A stretch of DNA of 64,000 nt. Origin: Variovorax paradoxus (GTDB taxonomy: Bacteria; Pseudomonadota; Gammaproteobacteria; Burkholderiales; Burkholderiaceae_C). Each line of letters opens with the position of its first letter. Positions within the stretch are counted from its first letter, which is position 1. The stretch lies in NCBI RefSeq assembly GCF_022009635.1, contig NZ_CP091716.1:2991001-3055000 (forward strand), given 5' to 3'. A program made the position numbers and the translations under genes. This document shows, piece by piece, positions 47,792 to 56,954 of the stretch. The notes beneath the pieces were generated by a model that was not told the origin of the DNA, searched no databases, and was given only the letters and a program-made list of their open reading frames with translations.

Positions 47792-48247
47792 TCAGCAGTT
47801 GCCCTTTTTCGCTTGGCCGGGCGGGCAGAAGTCGCGCTCGCGCTCGTGCCAATGGTCGCGGTCGTGGCGCCGGCCGCGGTCGTCGTCCCACTCGCGTTCG
47901 CGACGCGCTTCGCGGTAGGCCTCGCGCCGGCGCCAGTCGCCTTCGGCCCAGCGCCAGCCGCCGCGGTCCTCGATCCAGCGTCCCGGCGCGTAGGCATAGC
48001 CCGCGCGTTCGGGCTGCCAGCCGCCCGGGCGCCATGCGTAGGCACGGCCGTCCCAGGCCCAGCGGCCCGGCACCCAGACGAAGCCGCCGCGCGGTGGCGG
48101 CAGCGGCTCGTAGCGCGGCGGTGGGGGCGCCGTCATCACCAGACCGGGCACGTTGATGTTGACCGAAACCTGCGCATTGGCGCTCAGGGGGGCCGCGAGG
48201 ATGGAAAGTGTGCCGGCCATGGCCAGCGCTGCGAGTCGGATCTTCAT
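47792..48247 (-). CDS. YXWGXW repeat-containing secreted protein
   Basis: A 151-residue exported protein: signal peptide IRLAALAMAGTLSILAAPLSANA, then a Pro-rich segment and three aromatic repeats of the type VWVPGRWAWDGRAYAWRPGGW, the family hallmark. The C-terminal third is highly charged (Arg, Asp and His rich) and ends CPPGQAKKGNC with a pair of Cys. Function of the family is not known; envelope or metal stress has been suggested. The start has GGACCCC and GGG nearby but no clean ribosome site. Confidence 0.85.
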   Translation of the reverse strand: MKIRLAALAMAGTLSILAAPLSANAQVSVNINVPGLVMTAPPPPRYEPLPPPRGGFVWVPGRWAWDGRAYAWRPGGWQPERAGYAYAPGRWIEDRGGWRWAEGDWRRREAYREARREREWDDDRGRRHDRDHWHERERDFCPPGQAKKGNC

Positions 48248-48340
48248 AGTGGGGTCCTCTGTTCTTGGATGGTTTTGGTGATATTTTTCAACGGCTGCGG
48301 AAACGGATCGGTTGTCGCTTCTTGTATGCCGCTACAACAG

Positions 48341-49408
48341 TTACAGCTTCAGCGGTGCCGCGTAGCCCGTCATTTCCAGGTAGCCCCGGCCCACGCGCTG
48401 CCCCTGTGCATCGAGCAGGTCGCTCACGCCTTCCCAGTACACGCCGCCGGTCGAGCCGCGGCTGTCCAGCTCTTGGTCGTCGAGCAGCGCGCGCACCTCG
48501 AAGTTGCCTGCCGGCGTCCGCACGCGCCACTGCGTCGGGTATTTGGCCTGCGTGCGTGGGCTCTCCCACGTCTTGAGGCTTTCGAAACGCACTTCGTCGT
48601 TCCTGAAGATGCGCGCCACGCCGTCGCGCGGGCGGAACGAGCCGCCGGCCCACAGGCCGCTGCCGTCGGCGCGCCGCAGATGAAAGGCGGTGAGGGCGCT
48701 GCCGTCGTCGAGGTTCATGCCGATCCAGTCCCAGCCCACGGCCTCGGGGTGCATCAGCGCTTCGCTCCATTCGTGGTCGAGCCACGCGGCGCCGTTCACC
48801 TCGAAGGCCTGGCCCTTGAGCGTCAGCTTGCCTTGCGCCTTGAGCTGCGGCTCGCTGTAGTAGTAGCTCGCCTGCGATTCGTCGGGCCCCTTGCGCGAGA
48901 GGCCTGCATTGCCTTGCAGCAGCACGGGCTGGGTCGGTGTGAAGCGCAGGTCGAGCATGAACTCGCCGGCCGGTATGCGCGCGACATACACGCCGCCTTC
49001 GCGCACCAGCGACCAGTCGCGAATGCGCACATCGGTGTCGGCCTCGCTGGCCTGCGCCACGCCGAAGCCGGCACGCGCGATGCGCTGGTCGTGCAGCAGC
49101 ACGCGGCCTTCAAGGTCGGTGACGGCCGCGTGCGCGAACACGAGATTCTTCGCGGCGAAGGCGGAGCGCATGCCTTGCGTGGCCTCGACGCGCGAGCGAA
49201 AGAAGGTCACCTGGAAGCCGAACTCGCGACCAGTCGCCGTCTTCGCATGGCCGGTGATGTACCACCACTCGGTGTGCAGGTCGGGGTGGCTGCCGAAGTC
49301 GCGCGGGAACTGCAGCGTTCGCAGCGGCAGCGCCCATGCGGTGGGCGCGGCGCACAGGGCGGCCAGCAGCAGCGCACGGCGGGACAGCGCGAAAGACGAA
49401 GGAGTCAT
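48341..49408 (-). CDS. Lipocalin-like exported protein, AttH/CrtC (carotenoid 1,2-hydratase-like) family
   Basis: A 355-residue protein with signal peptide (LSRRALLLAALCAAPTAWA) and the family opening FPRDFGSHPDLHTEWWYITGHAKTATGREFGFQVTFFRS. Two lipocalin-like beta domains follow, with WLDHEWSEALMHPEAVGWDWIGMNLDDGSALTAF in the second. In other bacteria this family is coded beside an FtsX-type ABC permease and ATPase; here the FtsX-type permease lies 5 kb away at 54264-56873. The start overlaps the stop of the PLP enzyme gene by one base (TGATG), so the two are translated together. Confidence 0.85.
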   Translation of the reverse strand: MTPSSFALSRRALLLAALCAAPTAWALPLRTLQFPRDFGSHPDLHTEWWYITGHAKTATGREFGFQVTFFRSRVEATQGMRSAFAAKNLVFAHAAVTDLEGRVLLHDQRIARAGFGVAQASEADTDVRIRDWSLVREGGVYVARIPAGEFMLDLRFTPTQPVLLQGNAGLSRKGPDESQASYYYSEPQLKAQGKLTLKGQAFEVNGAAWLDHEWSEALMHPEAVGWDWIGMNLDDGSALTAFHLRRADGSGLWAGGSFRPRDGVARIFRNDEVRFESLKTWESPRTQAKYPTQWRVRTPAGNFEVRALLDDQELDSRGSTGGVYWEGVSDLLDAQGQRVGRGYLEMTGYAAPLKL

Positions 49409-50484
49409 CACGCCGCCACCAACGCGTCGATGCGCCGCTGCGCCGGGCCGATGTCGCCGAAGGCGTTGCGTACCCACGCCGCGTCGTGATAGCTCGGCAG
49501 GTAGCGCTCGCCCGCATCGCACAGCAGCGAAAGAATGGAGCCTTGCTGTCCGGCCGCGCGCATCTCCTGCGCCACCGCGAGCATGCCGACGAAGTTGGTG
49601 CCGGTGGAAGGCCCGACCTTGCGGCCAAGCAGCGCCGAGAGCGCATGCATCGCCGCCACCGAGTCGAGGTTGGGCACTTCGATCATGCGATCGACCAGCG
49701 TGCGGATGAAGCTGGGCTCCACGCGCGGTCGGCCGATGCCTTCGATGCGCGAGCCCGGCGCCGTCAGCGTGGCGTCGCCCGTGCGGTGGTAGGCCGAGAA
49801 CACCGAACCTTCGGGGTCGGCCACGCACACCTGGGTGTCGTGGCAGCGGTAGCGCAGGTAGCGCCCGATGGTCGCGCTGGTACCGCCCGTGCCCGCGCCC
49901 ACCACGATCCACGTCGGCACCGGATGCCGCTCGCGCGCCATCTGCTGGAACATGCTCTCGGCGATGTTGTTGTTGCCGCGCCAGTCGGTCGCGCGCTCCG
50001 CATAGGTGAACTGGTCCATGTAGTGGCCGCCGGTGCGCTCGGCCAGCGAGCGGGCTTCTTCATAGACCTGCGCCGCATGGTCGACGAAGTGGCAGCTCGC
50101 GCCGTAGAAGGCGATCTGCGCGATCTTCTCGGGCGAAGTGGCGCGCGGCATCACCGCGATGAAAGGCAGCCCCAGCAGCCGCGCGAAGTAGGCCTCGCTC
50201 ACGGCCGTGGAGCCGCTCGACGCCTCCACGATGGTGGTGCCCTCGCGCACCCAGCCGTTGCACAGCGCATAGAGAAAGAGCGAACGTGCGAGCCGGTGCT
50301 TGAGGCTGCCTGTCGGATGGGTCGACTCGTCCTTCATGTACAGGTCGATGCCCTGCGCGGCGAGGGCGGGAAGCGGCAGCGGAATCAGGTGCGTGTCGGC
50401 GCTGCGCTGGTAGTCTGCCTCGATGCGGCGGATGGCACTGTCGAGCCATGCGTTGCAGGATGAAGAAGAAAGTATTTGCTGCAT
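49408..50484 (-). CDS. PLP-dependent enzyme, cysteine synthase family (Cds1-like)
   Basis: A 358-residue fold-type II PLP enzyme. The Schiff-base Lys lies in [34 protein letters not shown] is the substrate loop and [17 protein letters not shown] the phosphate-binding loop. The subgroup with this motif set includes the L-cysteine desulfhydrase Cds1, so cysteine breakdown to sulfide, pyruvate and ammonia is a reasonable but untested guess. It precedes and is coupled to the lipocalin-like gene. Confidence 0.85.
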   Translation of the reverse strand: MQQILSSSSCNAWLDSAIRRIEADYQRSADTHLIPLPLPALAAQGIDLYMKDESTHPTGSLKHRLARSLFLYALCNGWVREGTTIVEASSGSTAVSEAYFARLLGLPFIAVMPRATSPEKIAQIAFYGASCHFVDHAAQVYEEARSLAERTGGHYMDQFTYAERATDWRGNNNIAESMFQQMARERHPVPTWIVVGAGTGGTSATIGRYLRYRCHDTQVCVADPEGSVFSAYHRTGDATLTAPGSRIEGIGRPRVEPSFIRTLVDRMIEVPNLDSVAAMHALSALLGRKVGPSTGTNFVGMLAVAQEMRAAGQQGSILSLLCDAGERYLPSYHDAAWVRNAFGDIGPAQRRIDALVAA

Positions 50485-50592
50485 ATCGCCCTCAGTCTAC
50501 AAGTCGGTCATGGTTTGTAACCTCGAACACCAGGAGGCCCGCAAATCGGGATACTGTGCGCTGCCCATTCACGAGGCAGGAGACGGAGACAC

Positions 50593-53085
50593 ATGAAAAG
50601 AATGAACCTGGGCGCGGTGGCGCTCGCGGTACTCGCATTGGCCGGCTGCGCCAGCAGCCCTTCCGGCTCTGGCGGCCCTTCCGGCGGCAGCACGCCGACA
50701 CGGCCTTCCTCATCGTTCGCGATACCCGGGCTCGAGAAGCCCGCCGAGGTGCTGGTCGACCGATGGGGCGTGCCGCATCTGTACGCGGGCACGCTCTACG
50801 ACGCCTTCGTGGCGCAGGGCTTCATCGCCGCGCGCGACCGGCTCTGGCAGATGGACCTGTGGCGTAAACGCGGCCTCGGCGAAATGGCGAAAGACTTCGG
50901 TCCTGCGTGGGTAGAGAGCGACCGCGCCGCGCGCGCCGTGCTCTACCGCGGCGACATGTACCGCGAGTGGCTGGCCTACGGCTCCGATGCCAAGCGCGTG
51001 GCCGAGGCCTTCACCGCGGGCGTCAACGCCTACGTGGCGCAGGTGCGCGCGCAGCCCGCGCTGCTGCCCACCGAGTTCGCGCTGCTCGGCTACCAGCCGG
51101 CGACATGGTCGCCCGAGGACGTGGTGCGCATCCGCCATCACGGCCTCACGCTCAACTTCACGTCCGAGATCGAACGCGCGCGTGCGTTCTGTGCCGGCGG
51201 TGTCGGCATCAAGGCCGACTGGCTGCGCCGCGAACTCGACCCGCCCGTCACGCCACGCGTGCCGCAGGGGCTGGACCCGTGCGGCATTCCCGCCACCGAA
51301 CTGCGCGCGGCCTACCTGCGCGCCACCGAGCCGCCGCAGTTCACCAAGGCCAACACGCGACTGGGCCTGAATGCCGGGGCGCAGGTACCGGTGGCGCTCT
51401 TGCCCGGCAGCGGCAGCAGCACCGACACGGCGCAGTCGGGCGACCCGACCGGCGCCTACGGCAGCAACAACTGGGTGATCTCCCCGAAGCTCACCGCCAC
51501 CGGCAGGCCCATCCTCGCCAACGACCCGCATCGCTCGCACGGCGCGCCGAGCCTGCGCTACATGACGCACCTGAGCGCGCCGGGCATGGACGCCATCGGC
51601 GCGGGCGAGCCCTTCCTGCCGGGGCTGTCGATAGGCCACAACGGCACCATCGCCTTCGGCCTCACGCGCTTCTACATGGACCAGGAAGACCTTTACGTGT
51701 ACCAGCTCAACCCGCGCAATCCCGCCGAGTACCGCTACCAGGGCCGCTGGGAGCCGATGGTGCGCGTCACCGAGCGCATCGCGGTCAAGGGCGAGAGCAC
51801 GCCGCGCGAGGTGGTCAACACCTTCACGCGCCACGGCCCGGTGCTGCTGGCCGAGCCCGGAAAGCAGCGCGCGTATGCACTGCGCGCCGCATGGCTGGAG
51901 CCCGGCATGGCGCCGTACTTCGGCTCGATGGACTACATGCGCGCGCGCAACTGGGACCAGTTCCGAGCGGCCATGAACCGCTGGGGCGCGCCGGGGGAGA
52001 ACCAGGTCTATGCGGACACCAGCGGCAACGTCGGCTGGATACCCGGCGGCCTCACGCCCATCCGGCCCAACTGGGACGGGCTGATGCCGGTGCCGGGCGA
52101 CGGGCGCTACGAGTGGTCGGGCTTTCGCAACGGCGACGAACTGCCTTCGGAGTTCAACCCCGCGCGCGGCTATGTCGTGACGGCCAACGAAAACAACATC
52201 CCGCCCGACCACCCCGCCGCGAAGAAGGGCGTGGGCTATGAGTGGAGCGACGCGGCCCGCGCGCGCCGCCTCAAGGAGCTGTTCGCGGCCAAGGTGGCTG
52301 CGGGCTCGCGCTTCACGGTGGAAGACTCGGAGCGCATGCAGAACGACATCGTCGCCACGCCCGCGCAGCGGCTGCTCAAGCTGCTGGCCGGCCTGCGCAG
52401 CGACGACGCGCAGACCGCCGCGGCCCTGCGCATGCTGCAAGGCTGGGACGGCAGCATGGACCGCGACAGCGGCGCCGCCGCACTGTATGAAGTCTGGAGC
52501 AGCAAGAGCCTGCGCTCGGCCGTGCTCAAGGCCGGGGCGGGCGACGCCGGCGCGGTGCTGGCCACGCCCGGCGACAACACCCGCATGGTGCTGCTGCTGG
52601 AGAACCCCTCGGGCTGGGTCACGAACGAGCAGCGCGATGCGCTGCTGCTCAAGACACTGCCTCTGGCCATGCAGGAGCTGAGCGCCAAGCTGGGGCCCGA
52701 CACCGCCGCATGGAAGTGGGGCACCCTGCATCGCGCCGAGTTCCGCCATCCGTTGGGCGGCGTGGTCGATGCGGCCACGCGCAAGAAGCTCGACGTGGGC
52801 GACTGGCCCATGTCCGGCTCGGCCTTCACGCCGATGGCCGCCACGTATCGGCCCAGCGACTACAAGCTGACTGCGGGCGCGTCGTTCCGCATGGTGCTGG
52901 ACGTGGGCAACTGGGACGCGTCGCGCGTCATCAACACGCCGGGCCAGTCGGGCAACCCCGACAGCCCGAACTACCGCGACCTTGCGCCGCTCTGGCTGGA
53001 GGGCAAGTACGTGCCGCTGGTCTACACACGCGCGGCGGTCGAGAAGGAAACTGTGGAGCGCATCCAGCTGACGCCGGGGAAGTAA
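50593..53085 (+). CDS. Penicillin acylase family Ntn hydrolase, lipoprotein
   Basis: An 830-residue precursor. The N-terminus is a lipoprotein signal with lipobox LAGC, then a Gly/Ser/Pro linker. The alpha chain begins PAEVLVDRWGVPHLYAGTLYDAFVAQGFIAARDRLWQMDLWR. Autocleavage should occur before Ser291 in YGSNNWVISP, which becomes the N-terminal nucleophile; the beta chain contains GAPSLRYMTHLSAPGMDAIGA and VTANENNIPP. Substrates in the family are penicillins, acyl-homoserine lactones and other N-acyl compounds; none can be chosen here. A terminator follows at 53112-53133. Confidence 0.92.
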   Translation: MKRMNLGAVALAVLALAGCASSPSGSGGPSGGSTPTRPSSSFAIPGLEKPAEVLVDRWGVPHLYAGTLYDAFVAQGFIAARDRLWQMDLWRKRGLGEMAKDFGPAWVESDRAARAVLYRGDMYREWLAYGSDAKRVAEAFTAGVNAYVAQVRAQPALLPTEFALLGYQPATWSPEDVVRIRHHGLTLNFTSEIERARAFCAGGVGIKADWLRRELDPPVTPRVPQGLDPCGIPATELRAAYLRATEPPQFTKANTRLGLNAGAQVPVALLPGSGSSTDTAQSGDPTGAYGSNNWVISPKLTATGRPILANDPHRSHGAPSLRYMTHLSAPGMDAIGAGEPFLPGLSIGHNGTIAFGLTRFYMDQEDLYVYQLNPRNPAEYRYQGRWEPMVRVTERIAVKGESTPREVVNTFTRHGPVLLAEPGKQRAYALRAAWLEPGMAPYFGSMDYMRARNWDQFRAAMNRWGAPGENQVYADTSGNVGWIPGGLTPIRPNWDGLMPVPGDGRYEWSGFRNGDELPSEFNPARGYVVTANENNIPPDHPAAKKGVGYEWSDAARARRLKELFAAKVAAGSRFTVEDSERMQNDIVATPAQRLLKLLAGLRSDDAQTAAALRMLQGWDGSMDRDSGAAALYEVWSSKSLRSAVLKAGAGDAGAVLATPGDNTRMVLLLENPSGWVTNEQRDALLLKTLPLAMQELSAKLGPDTAAWKWGTLHRAEFRHPLGGVVDAATRKKLDVGDWPMSGSAFTPMAATYRPSDYKLTAGASFRMVLDVGNWDASRVINTPGQSGNPDSPNYRDLAPLWLEGKYVPLVYTRAAVEKETVERIQLTPGK

Positions 53086-53111
53086 AACTTTCTCGAGCTC
53101 GACGATGAAAG

Positions 53112-53133
53112 ATCCCCGATCCTGGGGATTTTT
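53112..53133 (+). terminator. Terminator after the penicillin acylase gene
   Basis: ATCCCC and GGGGAT form a six-base stem with loop GATCCT, followed by TTTTT. Confidence 0.85.
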
Positions 53134-53189
53134 CATTCCGGGTGCCAAAGCTAGAGTCGGTTGTCGAAGACGCCGAGGAACAAGCTTCC

Positions 53190-54245
53190 ATGCAATCACT
53201 TGCTCGCATCCTGGACCCGAACAACAATGGCTTGATGGGGCTTGCTACGCCCGCGGAGGAACTGGCCGCACTCTTGGAGCAAGCCGACGAAGTGGATCAG
53301 GTCCCAGCGATCAGCCAGATCTTCGCTTTTGTCAGGATGCTCAGGAGCTACTGGACACCCGACGCCCGCGAACAGCTGGCGCTGGACCGGGTGATCGGTG
53401 AACACCTACCCTTGTTGGGCGTCTACCACGGCGGTTTTCTGCAGGCGCAGGCCCCACTTCCCTGGCGCCACTTCTCCCGTGAACTGATCGCGCTGCAACT
53501 GATCGTCAGGATCGCCGACTACAAGTTCATCGACCAGAAGGACCATCCGCTGTGCGGGCCCGTCACATTCATGCACGGCATCGCGCGGCGCAATATCGAG
53601 GAGTACACGCTGTATGTCATAGGTCTGGCCGAAAACCGCAGAGGTGACCTCGGCACCCATACGGTGAAGGTCAAGTCGAGCTCGAACCTGCTGGGCAGGC
53701 ACGCCCGGCCTCAGAATTCGGACCAGATCCGCGAGGCCGACTACATCGCGCTGACCAGCCTGCGCGAAGGCAGCAACATCTTCGCCTATCGCTCGGCCAG
53801 CACCAACAGGACGCTCGAGGGCATGTCTTCGCCGGCTTCCATGATGCAGTGGATGCGCGATGCAGGCTTCAGCAACGTGGAGGATCATGTTCATTCCGGA
53901 TGGCGCGTGCATGGCCTGCGCATGAAAGCCGACCGTACCAACCTGGGCTACAACCTCATGCGGCCGCATCTGCTGAAGATGCACCAGCGGCTGACCAACG
54001 GCTACACCGTCATGCTGGTCGCCGCCGACAGCCTTGCCAACATGGCGCGGGAGAAGGACCACGGTCAGTCCGCGTTGATGCGTATTCTCGGCGGCCATTT
54101 CATGCTGGCGCTTTCCGTCGATGTACGGCAGGACGGCGCGGCATTCGGTCTCGTCACCTGGGGCGAGAAGATCGAGCCGACGGTCGAGATTCCGTGGAGC
54201 AAGATCGCGAGCTGGTACCGGGGCTTCGTCTGCGGACAGCCTTGA
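53190..54245 (+). CDS. Protein of unknown function, 351 residues
   Basis: I do not recognise this protein. Start 53190 (MQSLARILDPNN) has GAGGAA 11 bases upstream; a GTG at 53142 would add 16 residues. It has no signal peptide and no clear membrane segment. It is mixed helical with conserved-looking patches: HGIARRNIEEYTLYVIGLAEN, READYIALTSLREGSNIFAYR, and SWYRGFVCGQP at the end. It begins after a terminator, so it needs its own promoter, and it ends 19 bases from the convergent FtsX-type permease. Codon use at the 5' end is slightly less GC rich than in its neighbours, which may hint at later acquisition. Function open. Confidence 0.7.
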   Translation: MQSLARILDPNNNGLMGLATPAEELAALLEQADEVDQVPAISQIFAFVRMLRSYWTPDAREQLALDRVIGEHLPLLGVYHGGFLQAQAPLPWRHFSRELIALQLIVRIADYKFIDQKDHPLCGPVTFMHGIARRNIEEYTLYVIGLAENRRGDLGTHTVKVKSSSNLLGRHARPQNSDQIREADYIALTSLREGSNIFAYRSASTNRTLEGMSSPASMMQWMRDAGFSNVEDHVHSGWRVHGLRMKADRTNLGYNLMRPHLLKMHQRLTNGYTVMLVAADSLANMAREKDHGQSALMRILGGHFMLALSVDVRQDGAAFGLVTWGEKIEPTVEIPWSKIASWYRGFVCGQP

Positions 54246-54263
54246 GAAACAGGCTTCGTCGGC

Positions 54264-56873
54264 CTACCAGTCTTCCTTCACCGCCAGCACCACGTCCCGC
54301 CCCGCCGCGGCCCGCCCCGCGAGCCACGCGGTCACGGTCCCCGCCACCACCACCGCACCGCACAGTCCCAGCAGACGCAGCCACGGCACCAGCAGGTCCA
54401 TGCTCCAGTGGAAGCTCTGCGGGTTCACCACCTTCACCAGCACCACCGACACCGCGAGCCCCAGCCCCAGCCCTGCGACGGCGCCGATGGCGGTCCATGC
54501 CGCGCCTTCGCCCGCCACCACCGCCAGCACCTGGCGCCGCGTGAAGCCCAGGTGCGCGAGCAGGCCGAATTCCTTGCGCCGTGCCAGCACCTGCGCGCTG
54601 AAGCTGGCGGCAATGCCGAACAGGCCGATGGCGATGGCCACCGCCTGCAGCCAATAGGTCACGGCAAAACTGCGGTCGAAGATGCGCAGCGAGGTGGTGC
54701 GGATCTGGCCCACCGACGCGATCTCCACCGCGTCGGCGGAGCCGCCGCCCTGGCGCGCCGCCAGTTGGCGCACCTGCGCCTGCACCGCGCCTTCGGACGC
54801 GCCGGGCGCGAGCCACAGCGCCACGTCGCTCACGTTGCGCTCGCCGGTGATGCGCTCGAAGTCTCGCGCGTCCATCGTGATCGCGCCGAACTGCCGGGCG
54901 TAGTCACGCCACACGCCGGCCACGAAGAAGGCCTGTGCCTTCCCTTGCACGCCGACCGCCGAGCCCATCGCGGCCGATAGCGGCGCGAACACCGTGCCCG
55001 GCTTCGCACCGTACAGCTCGACCATCGGTTCGCTCACGTAGATGCCGACCTGTCCCTCGGGCACCGGCAGCGCGGCGCCCACCAGCGGCAGCGACTGGGT
55101 GGCGCCGCCTTCGAGGCTGCGCGCGATCAGCGTGACGGCGGGGCGTGTCGCGTCGAGCTGCAGCGTCTGCGTGCGCAGCGTGCCGGTGCGCGCCACGCCG
55201 GGCAGTTGCGCCAGCGCCTGCACGAAGGCGGGCGGGAAGGTCGCGGTGTCGGTGCTGTTGCCGTTGCCCGCGTTGCCGCCGCGTCCGCCCGAAGTGGCGC
55301 GCACGTACAGGTCGGCCGGCAGCACCACGTCGAGCCAGTGCGTGACCGAATCGCGGAAGCTCGCGACCATCACGGTGAGCGCCACGGCCAGGCTCAGGCT
55401 GGCCACCACGCCGCTCACCGCCACGGCGGCGGTGCCGCGCATGCGGCGTGCGCGCTCGACGGCCAGCATCGGCAGCAGACGCTGCGCGAACACCGGTGCT
55501 ATGCGGTCGTACAGCAGCGCGATGAGCCAGGGCAGGGCGGTGATGCCACCCACCAGCAGGCAGGCCACCGACAGGTAAGCCGCCACCGGAATGCCGCCGA
55601 TGGCCGGCACATTGGCCAGCACCGCGCCGAGCGCGATCAGCCCCAGCGCCAGCCAGTGGCTGTTGCCGCGCGTGGGCGCCGCGCCCAGGCCCTTGAGCGT
55701 CTGCGCCTCGGGCAGCGCCTGTGCCGCGCGCGCGGGCCACCAGCCGCCGACCAGCGCGGCCAGCACGCCGAGCCCGCCGTAGAGCGCCGCCGCGCCGGCG
55801 CTCCAGTGCAGCTTGGGCGCGACGCCTTCGAAGTAGCCGCCGCCCAGGTCGCCGCCGAGCACCCGCAGCGCGAAGGCCGCGAGCGCGGTGCCGAGTGCCA
55901 ACCCCGCCGCGCTGCCGATCAAGCCCAGCACCAGCGATTCGGCCAGCACCAGCCGCAGCCGTTCGCGCGGCGTGAGGCCCAGCACACCCAGCAGCGCGAA
56001 CTGCTGCGCGCGCTTGGCCACGCTGAGCGCCAGCACCGAGAACACCAGGAAGGCGCCGGTGAACAGCGCGACCAGCGCCAGCACCGTGAGGTTCACGCGG
56101 TAGGCGCGCGAGAGGTTGCTCACGCGCTCCGCCGCGTCGCCCGGCTCCGCGAACTGCACGCCCGCCGGCCAGCCCGGCGACTGCCGCAGCGAGGCCATGA
56201 AGGCGGCCCGGTCGGTGCCGGGCGCGAGCCGCAGGTCGATGCGGCTCAACTGGCCGATCTGGCCGAACAGTTCTTGTGCGGCGGCGATGTCCATCACCGC
56301 GAGCGCCGTGCCGCCGGCCGCCACGTGGCCGGCCACGTCGAGCCGCCGCCATGCGTCGCCGCTGCGCAGTTGCACCGTCTCGGCCGCGCCGCCGGCTGCT
56401 TGCGCCGGCAGGCCCAGCGCGCTGCGGGCCGCGTTGTTGAGGAACACATGGCCGGGCGCGAACAGCGCGAAGCGGTCGGCGCCGGCCGAGGCCTGCGGCA
56501 TCAGCGCGGGCGCGATGGTGGGCAGCACCAGCGCATCGACGCCGATCACGCGCATCGGCACCTGGCGCTCGCCGGCGGCCAGCGCCAGGCCCTGGAACTC
56601 CAGCACCGGGCTCGCGAGCGTGACCTGCGGGTGCTGCGCGATGCGCGCGAACACTGCTTCGTCGAAGCCGCCTTGCACGGCGCGCACTTCGAGGTCGGGC
56701 TGGCCGTTGACCGAGCGCACCGCGCTGGAGAACTCGTCGAGCGCCGACGCGTTGATCAGCTGCACCGAGAACGCCAGCGCCACGCCAAGCATCACCGCCA
56801 GCACGGCCGCCGCGTTGCGCCAGGGGTGGTGGCGGAGTTCCTGCCAGGAGAAGGTCGTGAGCAATGCGCGCAT
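54264..56873 (-). CDS. FtsX-like ABC transporter permease without adjacent ATPase
   Basis: An 869-residue inner-membrane protein with a MacB/FtsX layout: an N-terminal membrane segment (NAAAVLAVMLGVALAFSVQLINASAL), a large periplasmic domain, three segments (LALVALFTGAFLVFSVLALSVA and on), further central segments, a second periplasmic domain and a second FtsX core at the C-terminus. Such proteins work with an ATPase of the LolD/MacB kind, which is not found in the neighbouring genes. It ends with DVVLAVKEDW. A lipocalin-like AttH homologue, often its partner in other genomes, lies upstream in the window. Confidence 0.88.
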   Translation of the reverse strand: MRALLTTFSWQELRHHPWRNAAAVLAVMLGVALAFSVQLINASALDEFSSAVRSVNGQPDLEVRAVQGGFDEAVFARIAQHPQVTLASPVLEFQGLALAAGERQVPMRVIGVDALVLPTIAPALMPQASAGADRFALFAPGHVFLNNAARSALGLPAQAAGGAAETVQLRSGDAWRRLDVAGHVAAGGTALAVMDIAAAQELFGQIGQLSRIDLRLAPGTDRAAFMASLRQSPGWPAGVQFAEPGDAAERVSNLSRAYRVNLTVLALVALFTGAFLVFSVLALSVAKRAQQFALLGVLGLTPRERLRLVLAESLVLGLIGSAAGLALGTALAAFALRVLGGDLGGGYFEGVAPKLHWSAGAAALYGGLGVLAALVGGWWPARAAQALPEAQTLKGLGAAPTRGNSHWLALGLIALGAVLANVPAIGGIPVAAYLSVACLLVGGITALPWLIALLYDRIAPVFAQRLLPMLAVERARRMRGTAAVAVSGVVASLSLAVALTVMVASFRDSVTHWLDVVLPADLYVRATSGGRGGNAGNGNSTDTATFPPAFVQALAQLPGVARTGTLRTQTLQLDATRPAVTLIARSLEGGATQSLPLVGAALPVPEGQVGIYVSEPMVELYGAKPGTVFAPLSAAMGSAVGVQGKAQAFFVAGVWRDYARQFGAITMDARDFERITGERNVSDVALWLAPGASEGAVQAQVRQLAARQGGGSADAVEIASVGQIRTTSLRIFDRSFAVTYWLQAVAIAIGLFGIAASFSAQVLARRKEFGLLAHLGFTRRQVLAVVAGEGAAWTAIGAVAGLGLGLAVSVVLVKVVNPQSFHWSMDLLVPWLRLLGLCGAVVVAGTVTAWLAGRAAAGRDVVLAVKEDW

Positions 56874-56954
56874 GCGCCGATTGTCGCGGTGCGCACGTTG
56901 TTACACAGGCGTGGCACGATGGGGCTTCTTCGACGACGCCTGAGGAATCCGACG

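Noticed and set aside
55206..56954. Plus-strand upstream extension of the serine hydrolase opposite the FtsX-type permease
   Set aside because: The extension reads as low-complexity Arg/Gln/His protein; a ribosome site and signal peptide support a start at 56955.
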